From contig NZ_JARGNA010000001.1 of the NCBI RefSeq assembly GCF_030167905.1, forward strand, positions 248,001 through 312,000: a stretch of 64,000 bases of DNA, given 5' to 3'. Positions 17,559-25,479 of this stretch are shown here, one piece after another. A program made the position numbers and the translations under genes. Source of the stretch: Flavobacterium terrisoli. GTDB taxonomy: Bacteria > Bacteroidota > Bacteroidia > Flavobacteriales > Flavobacteriaceae. How positions within the stretch are numbered: position 1 is the stretch's first letter; every line of letters starts with the position of its first letter. Under the pieces are notes generated by a model. The model saw only the letters and a program-made list of their open reading frames with translations. It did no database searches and was not told the DNA's origin.

Positions 17559-17629
17559 AGGCATCGTCCGGATTCGAACCGGAGTATACGGTTTTGCAGA
17601 CCGGTGCCTAGCCGCTCGGCCACGATGCC
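17559..17629 (-). tRNA. tRNA-Cys (GCA)
   Basis: A 71-nt cloverleaf on the minus strand with acceptor stem GGCATCG/CGATGCC. The anticodon loop is CTGCAAA, giving anticodon GCA. The T-arm contains GGTTCGAATCC, and the discriminator base is U, as usual for tRNA-Cys. CCA is not encoded. Two decayed copies lie downstream. Confidence 0.92.
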
Positions 17630-17758
17630 AGTTGGACGGCAAATATACTAAAAAAGTTAAAAGGCAAAAGGCAAAAGGTAAAAAGTTTTGTTTTCAAACT
17701 TATAACTCATAATTAGCTCAGCTCAGTTCGACTTTCAGTCTCGGGTGCTAACTCATAA

Positions 17759-18118
17759 CTAACTTCGGTATTCTTCCATTTCAATCGTAACCGCTTCAAC
17801 ATCACCGCCAATAGGAGGATTGAGTTTGGAAACCGCCAATACTATTCGGGAAACGGATGGGATTTCGCCAAAGATTCTGGTGATGATTCTATGGGCAACA
17901 TGTTCTAATAATTTAGAACGAATCGCCATTTCTTCTTCTACAATCTTATTCAAAAGCACATAATCAACCGTATCTTTCAGCTCATCAGTCACCGAAGATT
18001 TCCTCAAATCGGTCTTGATTTCCAAATCGACACGGTAATCCGAACCAATTCTTCCTTCTTCTTCCAGGCAGCCGTGAAACGAAAAGGTTCTGATATTTTG
18101 CAGTTTTATTGTTCCCAT
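17759..18118 (-). CDS. folB: Dihydroneopterin aldolase
   Basis: A 119-residue tunnelling-fold enzyme of folate synthesis that splits 7,8-dihydroneopterin to 6-hydroxymethyl-dihydropterin. Motifs include FHGCLEEEGRIGSDYRVDLEI at the N-terminus, DTVDYVLLNKIVEEE, the catalytic-region LLEHVAHRI, and SKLNPPIGGDVEAVTIEME at the C-terminus. Length is normal for the family. It stands alone on the minus strand, divergent from glnS. Confidence 0.92.
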   Translation of the reverse strand: MGTIKLQNIRTFSFHGCLEEEGRIGSDYRVDLEIKTDLRKSSVTDELKDTVDYVLLNKIVEEEMAIRSKLLEHVAHRIITRIFGEIPSVSRIVLAVSKLNPPIGGDVEAVTIEMEEYRS

Positions 18119-18176
18119 TTTTTGATTTCAACGTCAAATTTCAAATTTTCAAATTTTCAAATTGACTAATTAAACA

Positions 18177-18184
18177 TATCTTTG
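18177..18184 (+). promoter_or_regulatory. Bacteroidota -7 element for glnS
   Basis: TATCTTTG lies 17 bp upstream of the glnS ATG. Confidence 0.6.
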
Positions 18185-18201
18185 CTAAAATTACAAAAAT
18201 A

Positions 18202-19887
18202 ATGTCAACAGAAGAGAAGTCCCTTAATTTCCTCGAACAAATTATAGAAGAAGATTTGAAAAACGGTTTGCCTCAAAACAAATTGCGTTTTCGTTTTCCA
18301 CCTGAACCTAACGGCTATTTGCACGTTGGGCATGCCAGTGCTATTTGTTTAAATTTTGGTTTAGGAATTGATTATCAGTCGCCGGTAAACCTGCGTTTTG
18401 ATGATACTAATCCTGCCAAAGAGGAACAGGAATACGTTGACGCGATTAAAAAAGACATCGAATGGTTGGGTTATCAATGGGATACCGAGTGTTATGCTTC
18501 GGATTATTTCCAACAATTATATGATTGGGCAGTTGAGTTTGTTAAGAAAGGTAAAGCCTATGTAGACAGCCAATCGTCTGAAGAAATGGCCAAACAAAAA
18601 GGAACGCCAACGCAAGTTGGAACCAATTCTCCTTTCAGAGATCGTTCAGTTGAAGAAAATTTAGACTTATTACAACGCATGAAAAATGGCGAATTTCCAA
18701 ACGGAACGCACATTCTTCGCGCCAAAATAGATATGTCACACAACAATATGTTGATGCGTGACCCGATTATGTATCGTATTCTGCATTCTCATCATCACCG
18801 TACCGGAAATGATTGGTGTATTTATCCAATGTATGATTGGGCACATGGTGAAAGCGATTATTTGGAACAAATTTCACACTCGTTTTGTACGCTGGAATTT
18901 TTGCCACACCGTGAATTATACGACTGGTTTTTAGACCAAGTTTATGATGAAAGTAAAGTTCGCCCAAAGCAAAGAGAATTCGCTAGAAGAAACCTTTCTC
19001 ATACGGTTGTTTCTAAGCGTAAGCTTTTACAATTAGTAGAAGAAAAACACGTTACCGGTTGGGATGATCCAAGAATGAGCACGATTTCGGGTATGCGTCG
19101 TCGCGGTTATCCGCCTATGGCGATTCGGAATTTTGCTAAAACTATCGGAATTGCCAAGCGTACAAACCTGATTGATGTTTCGCTTTTGGAGTTCTGCGTT
19201 CGTGAAGAATTGAATAAAACCACACATCGTGTAATGGCGGTTTTGAATCCGGTGAAGTTGGTGATTACCAATTATCCTGAAGGTCAGGAAGAATGGTTAG
19301 AAGCCGAAAACAATCCGGAAGAAGAAGTGATGACTTATCGTAAAGTGCCATTTTCTAAGGAATTATATATCGAAAGAGAAGATTTTCAGGAAGAAGCCAA
19401 TAAGAAGTTTTTCCGCCTGACTTTAGGAACCGAAGTGCGCTTGAAAAATGCTTATATCATTAAAGGCGAAAGCGTTGTGAAAGACGCTGACGGCAACATT
19501 ACCGAAATTCACTGTACCTATGATACCGATTCCCGTAGCGGAAGCGGAACTGAAGCGTCTCAACGCAAAGTAAAAGGAACGATTCACTGGGTTTCTACAG
19601 CGCATGCCGTTGAAGCAGAAGTTCGTATTTATGACCGTTTGTTTTCACACGAAAGTCCGGATGGAAACAAAGAAATCGACTTTAAGGAATTCATCAACCC
19701 AAATTCTTTGGAAGTGATAACCGGTTATGTTGAACCAAGTTTGCAATCGGCTAAAAATTTAGACCAATTCCAATTCCAACGTTTGGGTTATTTTTGTGTC
19801 GACAAAGATTCTTCTGCTGAAAAATTGGTTTTCAACAAAACGGTTGGCTTAAGAGATACTTGGGCCAAAGTGGAAAGCAAAGAATAA
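18202..19887 (+). CDS. glnS: Glutaminyl-tRNA synthetase
   Basis: A 561-residue class I synthetase. The HIGH motif is PPEPNGYLHVGHAS near residues 31-44 and the KMSKS variant is VVSKRKL near residue 270. The protein continues into the GlnRS-type C-terminal anticodon-binding beta-barrels. Length is close to that of the E. coli enzyme. It charges tRNA-Gln directly, and a separate gltX lies 4 kb downstream. It is monocistronic, with its own promoter and terminator. Confidence 0.95.
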   Translation: MSTEEKSLNFLEQIIEEDLKNGLPQNKLRFRFPPEPNGYLHVGHASAICLNFGLGIDYQSPVNLRFDDTNPAKEEQEYVDAIKKDIEWLGYQWDTECYASDYFQQLYDWAVEFVKKGKAYVDSQSSEEMAKQKGTPTQVGTNSPFRDRSVEENLDLLQRMKNGEFPNGTHILRAKIDMSHNNMLMRDPIMYRILHSHHHRTGNDWCIYPMYDWAHGESDYLEQISHSFCTLEFLPHRELYDWFLDQVYDESKVRPKQREFARRNLSHTVVSKRKLLQLVEEKHVTGWDDPRMSTISGMRRRGYPPMAIRNFAKTIGIAKRTNLIDVSLLEFCVREELNKTTHRVMAVLNPVKLVITNYPEGQEEWLEAENNPEEEVMTYRKVPFSKELYIEREDFQEEANKKFFRLTLGTEVRLKNAYIIKGESVVKDADGNITEIHCTYDTDSRSGSGTEASQRKVKGTIHWVSTAHAVEAEVRIYDRLFSHESPDGNKEIDFKEFINPNSLEVITGYVEPSLQSAKNLDQFQFQRLGYFCVDKDSSAEKLVFNKTVGLRDTWAKVESKE

Positions 19888-19910
19888 TTTTCGATATAGA
19901 TTTTATAAAT

Positions 19911-19938
19911 AAAAAGCCAGCAGAAATGCTGGCTTTTT
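19911..19938 (+). terminator. Terminator of glnS
   Basis: A 12-bp perfect stem (AAAAAGCCAGCA with TGCTGGCTTTTT) has a GAAA tetraloop and ends in T5. Confidence 0.9.
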
Positions 19939-19984
19939 CTATTATTAACAAAAGCTATAGAAATTTAAAATCATATAATTTTAA

Positions 19985-20021
19985 GCAATAAAAATAGGCT
20001 TTCATAAATCGTTTTTATTGC
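19985..20021. repeat. Intergenic inverted repeat
   Basis: GCAATAAAAA pairs with TTTTTATTGC across an 17-nt loop, in the 281-bp gap before the YtxH gene. Nothing else is seen in that gap besides the glnS terminator. Confidence 0.4.
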
Positions 20022-20168
20022 ATTTTTAAAATTTCAACAGGTCAAATGATAGGTCAATAAGCAAACGACGATTATTTCGCTTTAAATGAAGTTTTGACTG
20101 TTTAACGACATCTTAACAGCCCAAACGGAAAATTTTCGTAACTTTCATAAAATTAAAAAATCAAAATT

Positions 20169-20498
20169 ATGTCAAGTAACAATAGTAATGGTGTTTTGGC
20201 ACTTTTGGCCGGCGCTGCAATCGGAGTTGGAATCGGAATTTTATTTGCTCCGGATAAAGGTTCGAAAACAAGAGAAAAAATCAAAGGCAGTTTGGATGAC
20301 TTAAAAAATGAAGTTGAATCCAAATTCAATTCAGTGAAAGAAGAAGGCAAAGAAAAATTTTCACAGTCGAAAGATGAGTTAAAAGACACAGTGGAAAATT
20401 TACTTTCGAAATCGAGTTACAAAGCTGAGGAAGCCATTTCTTTTTTAGAAGAGAAATTAGCCGAGCTTAAAAAGCAAAACGCCAAATTGCAGAAATAA
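20169..20498 (+). CDS. YtxH-domain protein
   Basis: A protein of 109 residues with one glycine-rich membrane helix at about residues 9-27 (LAGAAIGVGIGILFAP). A long charged coiled-coil-forming tail follows (KGSKTREKIKGSLDDLKNEV onward). This is the YtxH/general-stress-protein form. It leads the three-gene cluster with the holin-like and DUF6327 genes, and its stop overlaps the next start by one base (TAATG). A role in envelope stress is inferred from the family. Confidence 0.85.
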   Translation: MSSNNSNGVLALLAGAAIGVGIGILFAPDKGSKTREKIKGSLDDLKNEVESKFNSVKEEGKEKFSQSKDELKDTVENLLSKSSYKAEEAISFLEEKLAELKKQNAKLQK

Positions 20499-20848
20499 TG
20501 GCCTTTGAAGAAATAAAAGAAAACGTAGACGATATTCAGGAGAATGCTAAAGCTTATATGGAAAGCAGCATAGCTTACTATAAACTTTGGGGTTTTAAGG
20601 TTGCTATGAAGTCAACGACTTTGATGGTAAAGTTTATACTGATTGCACTTTGCCTGACGATAGTGTTGCTTTTTGTTTCGATAGCCTGCGCCTTATCCTT
20701 AGGAAATCTGTTTGGTAGTTATCCATTAGGGTTTTTGACTGTGGCAGGAATTTATTTGGTTTTAGCCTTGCTTTTATTTTTAGTAAAAGACAAGATAGTG
20801 GAAGGACCAATCCTGGAGAAATTCTCTGAAATATTTTTTGACGAATAA
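20498..20848 (+). CDS. Phage-holin-like (Holin-X/DUF1469-type) membrane protein
   Basis: A 116-residue protein. It has an amphipathic N-terminus of about 45 residues and two membrane segments at about residues 46-68 and 76-97, separated by a short loop (GNLFGSYPLG). It resembles the chromosomal holin-superfamily proteins that accompany YtxH in many bacteria. There is no phage context here, so it is not a lysis gene on present evidence. Confidence 0.75.
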   Translation: MAFEEIKENVDDIQENAKAYMESSIAYYKLWGFKVAMKSTTLMVKFILIALCLTIVLLFVSIACALSLGNLFGSYPLGFLTVAGIYLVLALLLFLVKDKIVEGPILEKFSEIFFDE

Positions 20849-20851
20849 ATT

Positions 20852-21106
20852 ATGGGCTCTAAAAAGTATTCATCCTACGCCGAAATCGATTACGATTTGG
20901 AAATCCTGAAACTGGAAAAGGAAATTAATTATCAGAAAATGGTTTTGAGTTTTGATAAAACCAAAGAAAGCATTCTTCCGTCAAAGCCTTTGGAAGAGTT
21001 TTACAACATTTACAAAAAAGTTTTTTCGGGTATTCCCGGAATGATTTTAAAGATACTGATACCTTATGTCATCAATTGGTTTTTAAATAAAAAAAGAGGC
21101 GATTAA
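20852..21106 (+). CDS. DUF6327-type small protein
   Basis: An 84-residue protein with a charged helical N-terminus (EIDYDLEILKLEKEINYQKM) and a hydrophobic C-terminal segment (PGMILKILIPYVINWFL) that may associate with the membrane. In Flavobacterium it typically follows YtxH and the holin-like gene, as here (3-bp gap). Function is unknown; the family number is from memory. Its last codons form the left arm of the terminator. Confidence 0.65.
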   Translation: MGSKKYSSYAEIDYDLEILKLEKEINYQKMVLSFDKTKESILPSKPLEEFYNIYKKVFSGIPGMILKILIPYVINWFLNKKRGD

Positions 21107-21117
21107 GCCTCTTTTTT
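21091..21117 (+). terminator. Terminator of the YtxH cluster
   Basis: AAGAGGC pairs with GCCTCTT around a 6-nt loop and is followed by T-rich sequence. The left arm overlaps the last codons and stop of the upstream gene. Confidence 0.85.
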
Positions 21118-21132
21118 ATTGTATTCATGTGA

Positions 21133-22119
21133 TTATTTTGTCGGTTCTTCAGGACCTGAAGTGTCTGACGGATTGTAATCCAACGCGGTATGATCTCCTG
21201 ATTTCTTAGCTCTTTTAGGTTGATTTTTCATTTGCTCGCCCATAATGCTTGAAGCAGTAAAACTAGTCACCATATTATTCAGCATATCACTTGCTGCTTG
21301 TGGTGAATTAGGCAACAGGATCAAATTCGAATTGGTATCGGCACCAATCGCCTGAAGCGTATCATAGTGTTGTGTGATTACAATTAAGGCAGAAGCTTCC
21401 TGAGAATTGATTCCAACTTTGTTTAAAACATCCACACTTTCTACCAAACCTTTAGCAATTTCCCTACGTTGGTCAGCAATACCTTGTCCTTGTAATTTTT
21501 TGCTTTCTGCTTCTGCTTTGGCTTTGGCTACAATTCTGATTCTTTGTGCGTCTGATTCAAACATTGCCGCTGTTTTTTCTCTTTCGGCAGCATTGATACG
21601 GTTCATCGCATTTTTTACCTGGATATCCGGGTCGATATCAGTTACCAAAGTATTGATGATATCATAACCATAGGCCATCATCGCTTCGTTCAATTCGCGT
21701 TTTACAGCGATAGCGATATCGTCTTTTCTAACGAAAACATCATCCAGGATTAATTTTGGTACTTCGGCACGAACTACGTCAAATACATAAGCAGTAATCT
21801 GGTCGTGTGGATATTCTAACTTATAGAAAGCTTCGTAAACATGTTCCTGGATTACTTTAAACTGAACAGAAACTTTCATTTTGATAAACACATTATCCTT
21901 GGTTTGTGTTTCAATGATAACATCCAATTGCTGGATTCTTAAATTCACCTTACCGGCAATACGGTCAATGATGGGAACTTTAAGTTGTAAACCTGAATTT
22001 CGAATGTTTAAAAACTTACCGAAACGTTCAATAACGACAGCCGTTTGTTGTTTGACGGTAAAAAAAGAAGAGAATAAAAGAACTAAACCGATAAATAAAA
22101 AGATAAAAAAGATTGGCAT
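21133..22119 (-). CDS. SPFH/Band 7 (stomatin-like) membrane protein
   Basis: A 328-residue protein with an N-terminal membrane anchor (residues 3-22). An SPFH domain follows (TVKQQTAVVIERFGKFLNI at about 22-40). Next is an Ala/Glu-rich coiled coil (AAEREKTAAMFESDAQRIRI, KAKAEAESKKLQGQ), then a conserved C-terminal segment and a polar tail. This is the QmcA/stomatin type that forms oligomeric cages in the inner membrane. The NfeD protease partner often encoded next to it is absent here. Confidence 0.9.
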   Translation of the reverse strand: MPIFFIFLFIGLVLLFSSFFTVKQQTAVVIERFGKFLNIRNSGLQLKVPIIDRIAGKVNLRIQQLDVIIETQTKDNVFIKMKVSVQFKVIQEHVYEAFYKLEYPHDQITAYVFDVVRAEVPKLILDDVFVRKDDIAIAVKRELNEAMMAYGYDIINTLVTDIDPDIQVKNAMNRINAAEREKTAAMFESDAQRIRIVAKAKAEAESKKLQGQGIADQRREIAKGLVESVDVLNKVGINSQEASALIVITQHYDTLQAIGADTNSNLILLPNSPQAASDMLNNMVTSFTASSIMGEQMKNQPKRAKKSGDHTALDYNPSDTSGPEEPTK

Positions 22120-22165
22120 GATGTTTAAATTAAATTGTTAGTACAGTCTTTATACGAAATATATG

Positions 22166-22173
22166 TATGTTTG
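22166..22173 (+). promoter_or_regulatory. Bacteroidota -7 element
   Basis: TATGTTTG lies 25 bp upstream of the ATG at 22199. It overlaps codons of a longer possible reading frame and so decides the start. Confidence 0.55.
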
Positions 22174-22198
22174 TTACAAAATAAACTGTCATCATTTC

Positions 22199-22843
22199 AT
22201 GAACAAAAATCTTATTATCCTTTTGTTGTTTGTTACAACAATTGGCGCGGCACAGTATGGCCGAAGAGATGGAAACCGCATCGGGCTTTCATTTGGTATT
22301 TCACAAACCAATTTATTTACGGATAATTTTAAAGTCAATCCCGAAACGGGATTTGCCGGCGGACTTTCTGTTCGTGGAAATTATTACAACAACTGGAGCA
22401 TGATTTACGGCATGCAGTTCTTCAGCAACAATTTTTCATTGGAATCTACTTTTGACCAAAAAATAAAATACAATTTTTCAGGAGTTCAGATTAGGCTATT
22501 GATGAGCTATAATGTGGTTGAAGATCATGTTTCTTTAGACTTTGGTCCGGTACTTCAAATCAACGGGAAACTAAAAGTTGAAAGTTCTGATGAAGACAAA
22601 ATAATCAAAGGAACTTTATTGAGCGCTGACGATATTATAGATGTTTCTCCGGTAAGCGGTAATTTTTACCTGGGCTGTTCTGCCGGAAACAAAGTCATTC
22701 GAGCGGTGATTTTTTATGAATATGGTTTTACCAATTTCCTGAATAAACTCAACAAAGAAGATAGTTTAAGACCGTTGAATAACGGAGACAAATTCAAAGG
22801 GAATCTCGGAACCATTAACGGACAAATCATTATCAACCTATAA
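22199..22843 (+). CDS. Outer-membrane beta-barrel (PorT-like) family protein
   Basis: A 214-residue protein with a signal peptide (MNKNLIILLLFVTTIGAAQ). Alternating amphipathic strands follow (RIGLSFGISQTNLF, GFAGGLSVRGNYYNNWSMIY, VSLDFGPVLQINGKL), which suggest an 8-stranded beta-barrel of the small PorT/outer-membrane type. The substrate or partner is unknown. It is followed 14 bp later by another secreted protein, probably in the same mRNA. Confidence 0.65.
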   Translation: MNKNLIILLLFVTTIGAAQYGRRDGNRIGLSFGISQTNLFTDNFKVNPETGFAGGLSVRGNYYNNWSMIYGMQFFSNNFSLESTFDQKIKYNFSGVQIRLLMSYNVVEDHVSLDFGPVLQINGKLKVESSDEDKIIKGTLLSADDIIDVSPVSGNFYLGCSAGNKVIRAVIFYEYGFTNFLNKLNKEDSLRPLNNGDKFKGNLGTINGQIIINL

Positions 22844-22857
22844 AATTCAATCTACCA

Positions 22858-23811
22858 ATGAAAAAAGCATTATTGTTTTTATTACTATCAGCTTCAGCTT
22901 ATTCCCAAATTATTGTTGGAGAATATAAACTGATGAGTCAGGCTGCAAACCAAAATAAGGCAGAGAAAATAGAATTGTTGAAATCCAAAAAAACACTTTT
23001 TGTTTTGCCACCAACATTTTCCCCAAAAGAATACGCATCAGTAATTTCAGAAGTTTGGGATATAACGCCGTATGAAATTATATGGACAACCACTTTCGAT
23101 GAAACACCAGAGCAGGAAAGAATGGCAAAATATGACAGAGATTATAATTTCTTTAAGTTAACCTCGACTAAATATACCAAAACCACCCAAAGCGGAGCAA
23201 GAGTTGATTATCTTTTCAACACCATGGATTTGAAAGTATATCAATTAAAAAAAACAGACAAAAACGGAAGAGATTTTTATGATTCCGATAAATTGGCGAC
23301 CATTTTCTTTACACCTAGCATTGAACAACGCCAAAAAACAGTATCCAATGTTAATCCAAGGCTGTTTTTGAATTATGATTTAGGCTATTTGAGAACCTAT
23401 TTAAAAATCATCAACGACAAGCTGAAAGCCAAAGCTTATGCCAATTGTTTTTTTGATTTTTTTGATAAGGAAAAAATAAAAGCACTGCAAACCCAGAAGC
23501 TCTACATTCCGGAAACAGTAGCCATAAAGTACAATGCTTTCTCAAGAACAGAAGGCGAAAAAAGAGAAGAAGAAGAACTGTTGAAAGATTACAAGTTCCC
23601 ATATGAAATTGTTACGGAAGAAAAATTAAACGAATTGATGACGGATGGTCAGGAGATTTATTTCCTGAATTATGTTCAGGTGAACGGCGTCAAATTGATT
23701 TCTGTAATCAACTCCAAGTCCGGAGATATTATCTACAATGCCAATACAGGAATGTCTTATAACATTAAAGCCGGGGATTTTAAATCGATCTCCAAAAAGA
23801 TAGACAATTAA
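22858..23811 (+). CDS. Secreted protein of unknown function
   Basis: A 317-residue protein with a signal peptide (MKKALLFLLLSASAYSQ) and no recognised domain. It is rich in Lys, Tyr and Phe with mixed alpha/beta character. There is no lipobox or membrane segment after the signal, so a periplasmic or surface location is likely. It is probably co-transcribed with the beta-barrel gene upstream and ends at a strong terminator. Confidence 0.7.
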   Translation: MKKALLFLLLSASAYSQIIVGEYKLMSQAANQNKAEKIELLKSKKTLFVLPPTFSPKEYASVISEVWDITPYEIIWTTTFDETPEQERMAKYDRDYNFFKLTSTKYTKTTQSGARVDYLFNTMDLKVYQLKKTDKNGRDFYDSDKLATIFFTPSIEQRQKTVSNVNPRLFLNYDLGYLRTYLKIINDKLKAKAYANCFFDFFDKEKIKALQTQKLYIPETVAIKYNAFSRTEGEKREEEELLKDYKFPYEIVTEEKLNELMTDGQEIYFLNYVQVNGVKLISVINSKSGDIIYNANTGMSYNIKAGDFKSISKKIDN

Positions 23812-23842
23812 AAGAAAAGCCCCTAATTAGGGGCTTTTCTTT
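23811..23842. terminator. Bidirectional terminator
   Basis: A near-perfect palindrome, AAAGAAAAGCCCC mirrored around TAATTA, with A/T runs on both sides. It lies between the converging 22858 gene and gltX. Confidence 0.9.
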
Positions 23843-25348
23843 TTATAATGTAGCAATCGCTTTTTCCAATCGCTTGATGGTTTCTTCTTTTCCAATCAAT
23901 TCGACAATGTCAAAAAGATGTGGTCCTTTCAAGGCACCAACCAAACTCAAACGAAACGGCTGCATGACTTTCCCCATTCCGATTTCATTTTGCGTCATCC
24001 AGTCTTTGACAATCGTTTCGATATTTACCGAAGTGAAATCTTCAATAGTATTCAAAACCGAAATCAATTGTTTGATTAAATCCGGTGTGTCTTCTTTCCA
24101 ATTCTTGGCCGCTTTTTCATCGTAAACTTTTGGCGCCACAAAGAAATAATCGGCCAAATCCCAAAACTCTGAAACAAAGTTCGCGCGTTCTTTTATTGAA
24201 GAAACGATTCTTATTAATTTATCGTTTTCAACTGTAATTCCTTTTTCGGTTAAAGTAGGAGCAAAGGCTTCCGCCAAACGCTCATCGCTTTGTTTTTGCA
24301 AATATTGGTGGTTGAACCATTTGTTTTTGTCCGGGTCAAATTTGGCTCCGGCTTTGTGAACTCTATTCAAATCAAATTTATCGGCCAATTCTTCTAACGA
24401 AAACAATTCTTGTTCTGTTCCATCATTCCAGCCCAATAAAGCCAGGAAGTTAACCACTGCTTCCGGGAAAAATCCTTTTTCTCTATAGCCTGAGGATACA
24501 CCTTCGTCGCTTTTCCATTCCAATGGAAATACCGGGAATCCCATTTTGTCACCATCGCGTTTGGATAATTTTCCGTTTCCGATTGGTTTTAGAATCAATG
24601 GCAAATGCGCAAATTCCGGCGCTTCCCAACCAAAAGCTTTGTATAATAAACTGTGCAACGGCATCGATGGCAACCATTCTTCACCGCGAATCACGTGAGA
24701 AGTTTCCATTAAATGATCATCCACAATATTGGCCAAATGATAAGTCGGCATACCATCAGACTTGAACAAAACTTTATCGTCTAACAAATTGGTTTCAAAA
24801 TTGATATCACCACGAATGATGTCGTGCAAATGCAAAGTCTCATTTACCGGCGTTTTAAAACGAATCACAAAAGCTTCTCCGTTAGTAATTCTTTTTTCAG
24901 TTTCTGCTGCCGATATAACTAAGGAAGTATCCAGTTTTTCACGATTGTGCCAATTGTAGATAAAGGTTTTCCCTTGTTCTTCGTGTTGCTTTCTGTGTGC
25001 ATCCAAAGCTTCAGCAGTATCAAATGCATAGTAAGCCCAACCTGAATTCACCAATTGGTCTGCGTATTGTTTGTACAAATGCTTTCTTTCGCTTTGACGG
25101 TATGGGCCAAATTTTTCATTCTTCCCAACGGTTTCGCTTGGCGCAATGCCTAACCATTCCAAAGCTTCAAAGATGTATTGTTCCGCTCCGGGAACAAAAC
25201 GGTTTTGATCGGTATCTTCAATTCTCAAATAGAAAACACCGTTATGTTTTTTGGCAAACAGGTAATTAAATAAGGCTGTTCTAACGCCACCAATGTGCAA
25301 TGGTCCGGTTGGACTTGGAGCAAAACGAACTCTAACTGGTCTTGACAT
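23843..25348 (-). CDS. gltX: Glutamyl-tRNA synthetase
   Basis: A 501-residue class I synthetase charging tRNA-Glu. The HIGH motif is APSPTGPLHIGGVRTAL at residues 10-26 and the KMSKS motif is GKLSKRDGDK near residue 262. The C-terminal half is the helical anticodon-binding domain of the bacterial GluRS type. It is a monocistronic leftward gene with its own promoter. Confidence 0.95.
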   Translation of the reverse strand: MSRPVRVRFAPSPTGPLHIGGVRTALFNYLFAKKHNGVFYLRIEDTDQNRFVPGAEQYIFEALEWLGIAPSETVGKNEKFGPYRQSERKHLYKQYADQLVNSGWAYYAFDTAEALDAHRKQHEEQGKTFIYNWHNREKLDTSLVISAAETEKRITNGEAFVIRFKTPVNETLHLHDIIRGDINFETNLLDDKVLFKSDGMPTYHLANIVDDHLMETSHVIRGEEWLPSMPLHSLLYKAFGWEAPEFAHLPLILKPIGNGKLSKRDGDKMGFPVFPLEWKSDEGVSSGYREKGFFPEAVVNFLALLGWNDGTEQELFSLEELADKFDLNRVHKAGAKFDPDKNKWFNHQYLQKQSDERLAEAFAPTLTEKGITVENDKLIRIVSSIKERANFVSEFWDLADYFFVAPKVYDEKAAKNWKEDTPDLIKQLISVLNTIEDFTSVNIETIVKDWMTQNEIGMGKVMQPFRLSLVGALKGPHLFDIVELIGKEETIKRLEKAIATL

Positions 25349-25364
25349 GACTCTATTTTTTTTG

Positions 25365-25372
25365 CAAAGATA
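25365..25372 (-). promoter_or_regulatory. Bacteroidota -7 element for gltX
   Basis: The minus strand reads TATCTTTG, 16 bp upstream of the gltX ATG. Confidence 0.6.
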
Positions 25373-25479
25373 AAATTTAATTAGGCAGGAATTGATGAAT
25401 TTTCATTGGCAAATTTTTAACGTTGGTTATTCGCCAAAAATTGTACATTTATCGGTTATAAATAAAGATTAGCAAAAAA

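Noticed and set aside
18137..18160. Repeated TTTCAAAT units, also near 54508-54530
   Set aside because: Simple AT-rich low-complexity sequence between genes. It is too short and degenerate for a CRISPR or iteron call.
20498..20848. Prophage holin
   Set aside because: There is no endolysin, structural or integrase gene nearby, and the YtxH/holin/DUF6327 trio is a chromosomal housekeeping arrangement.
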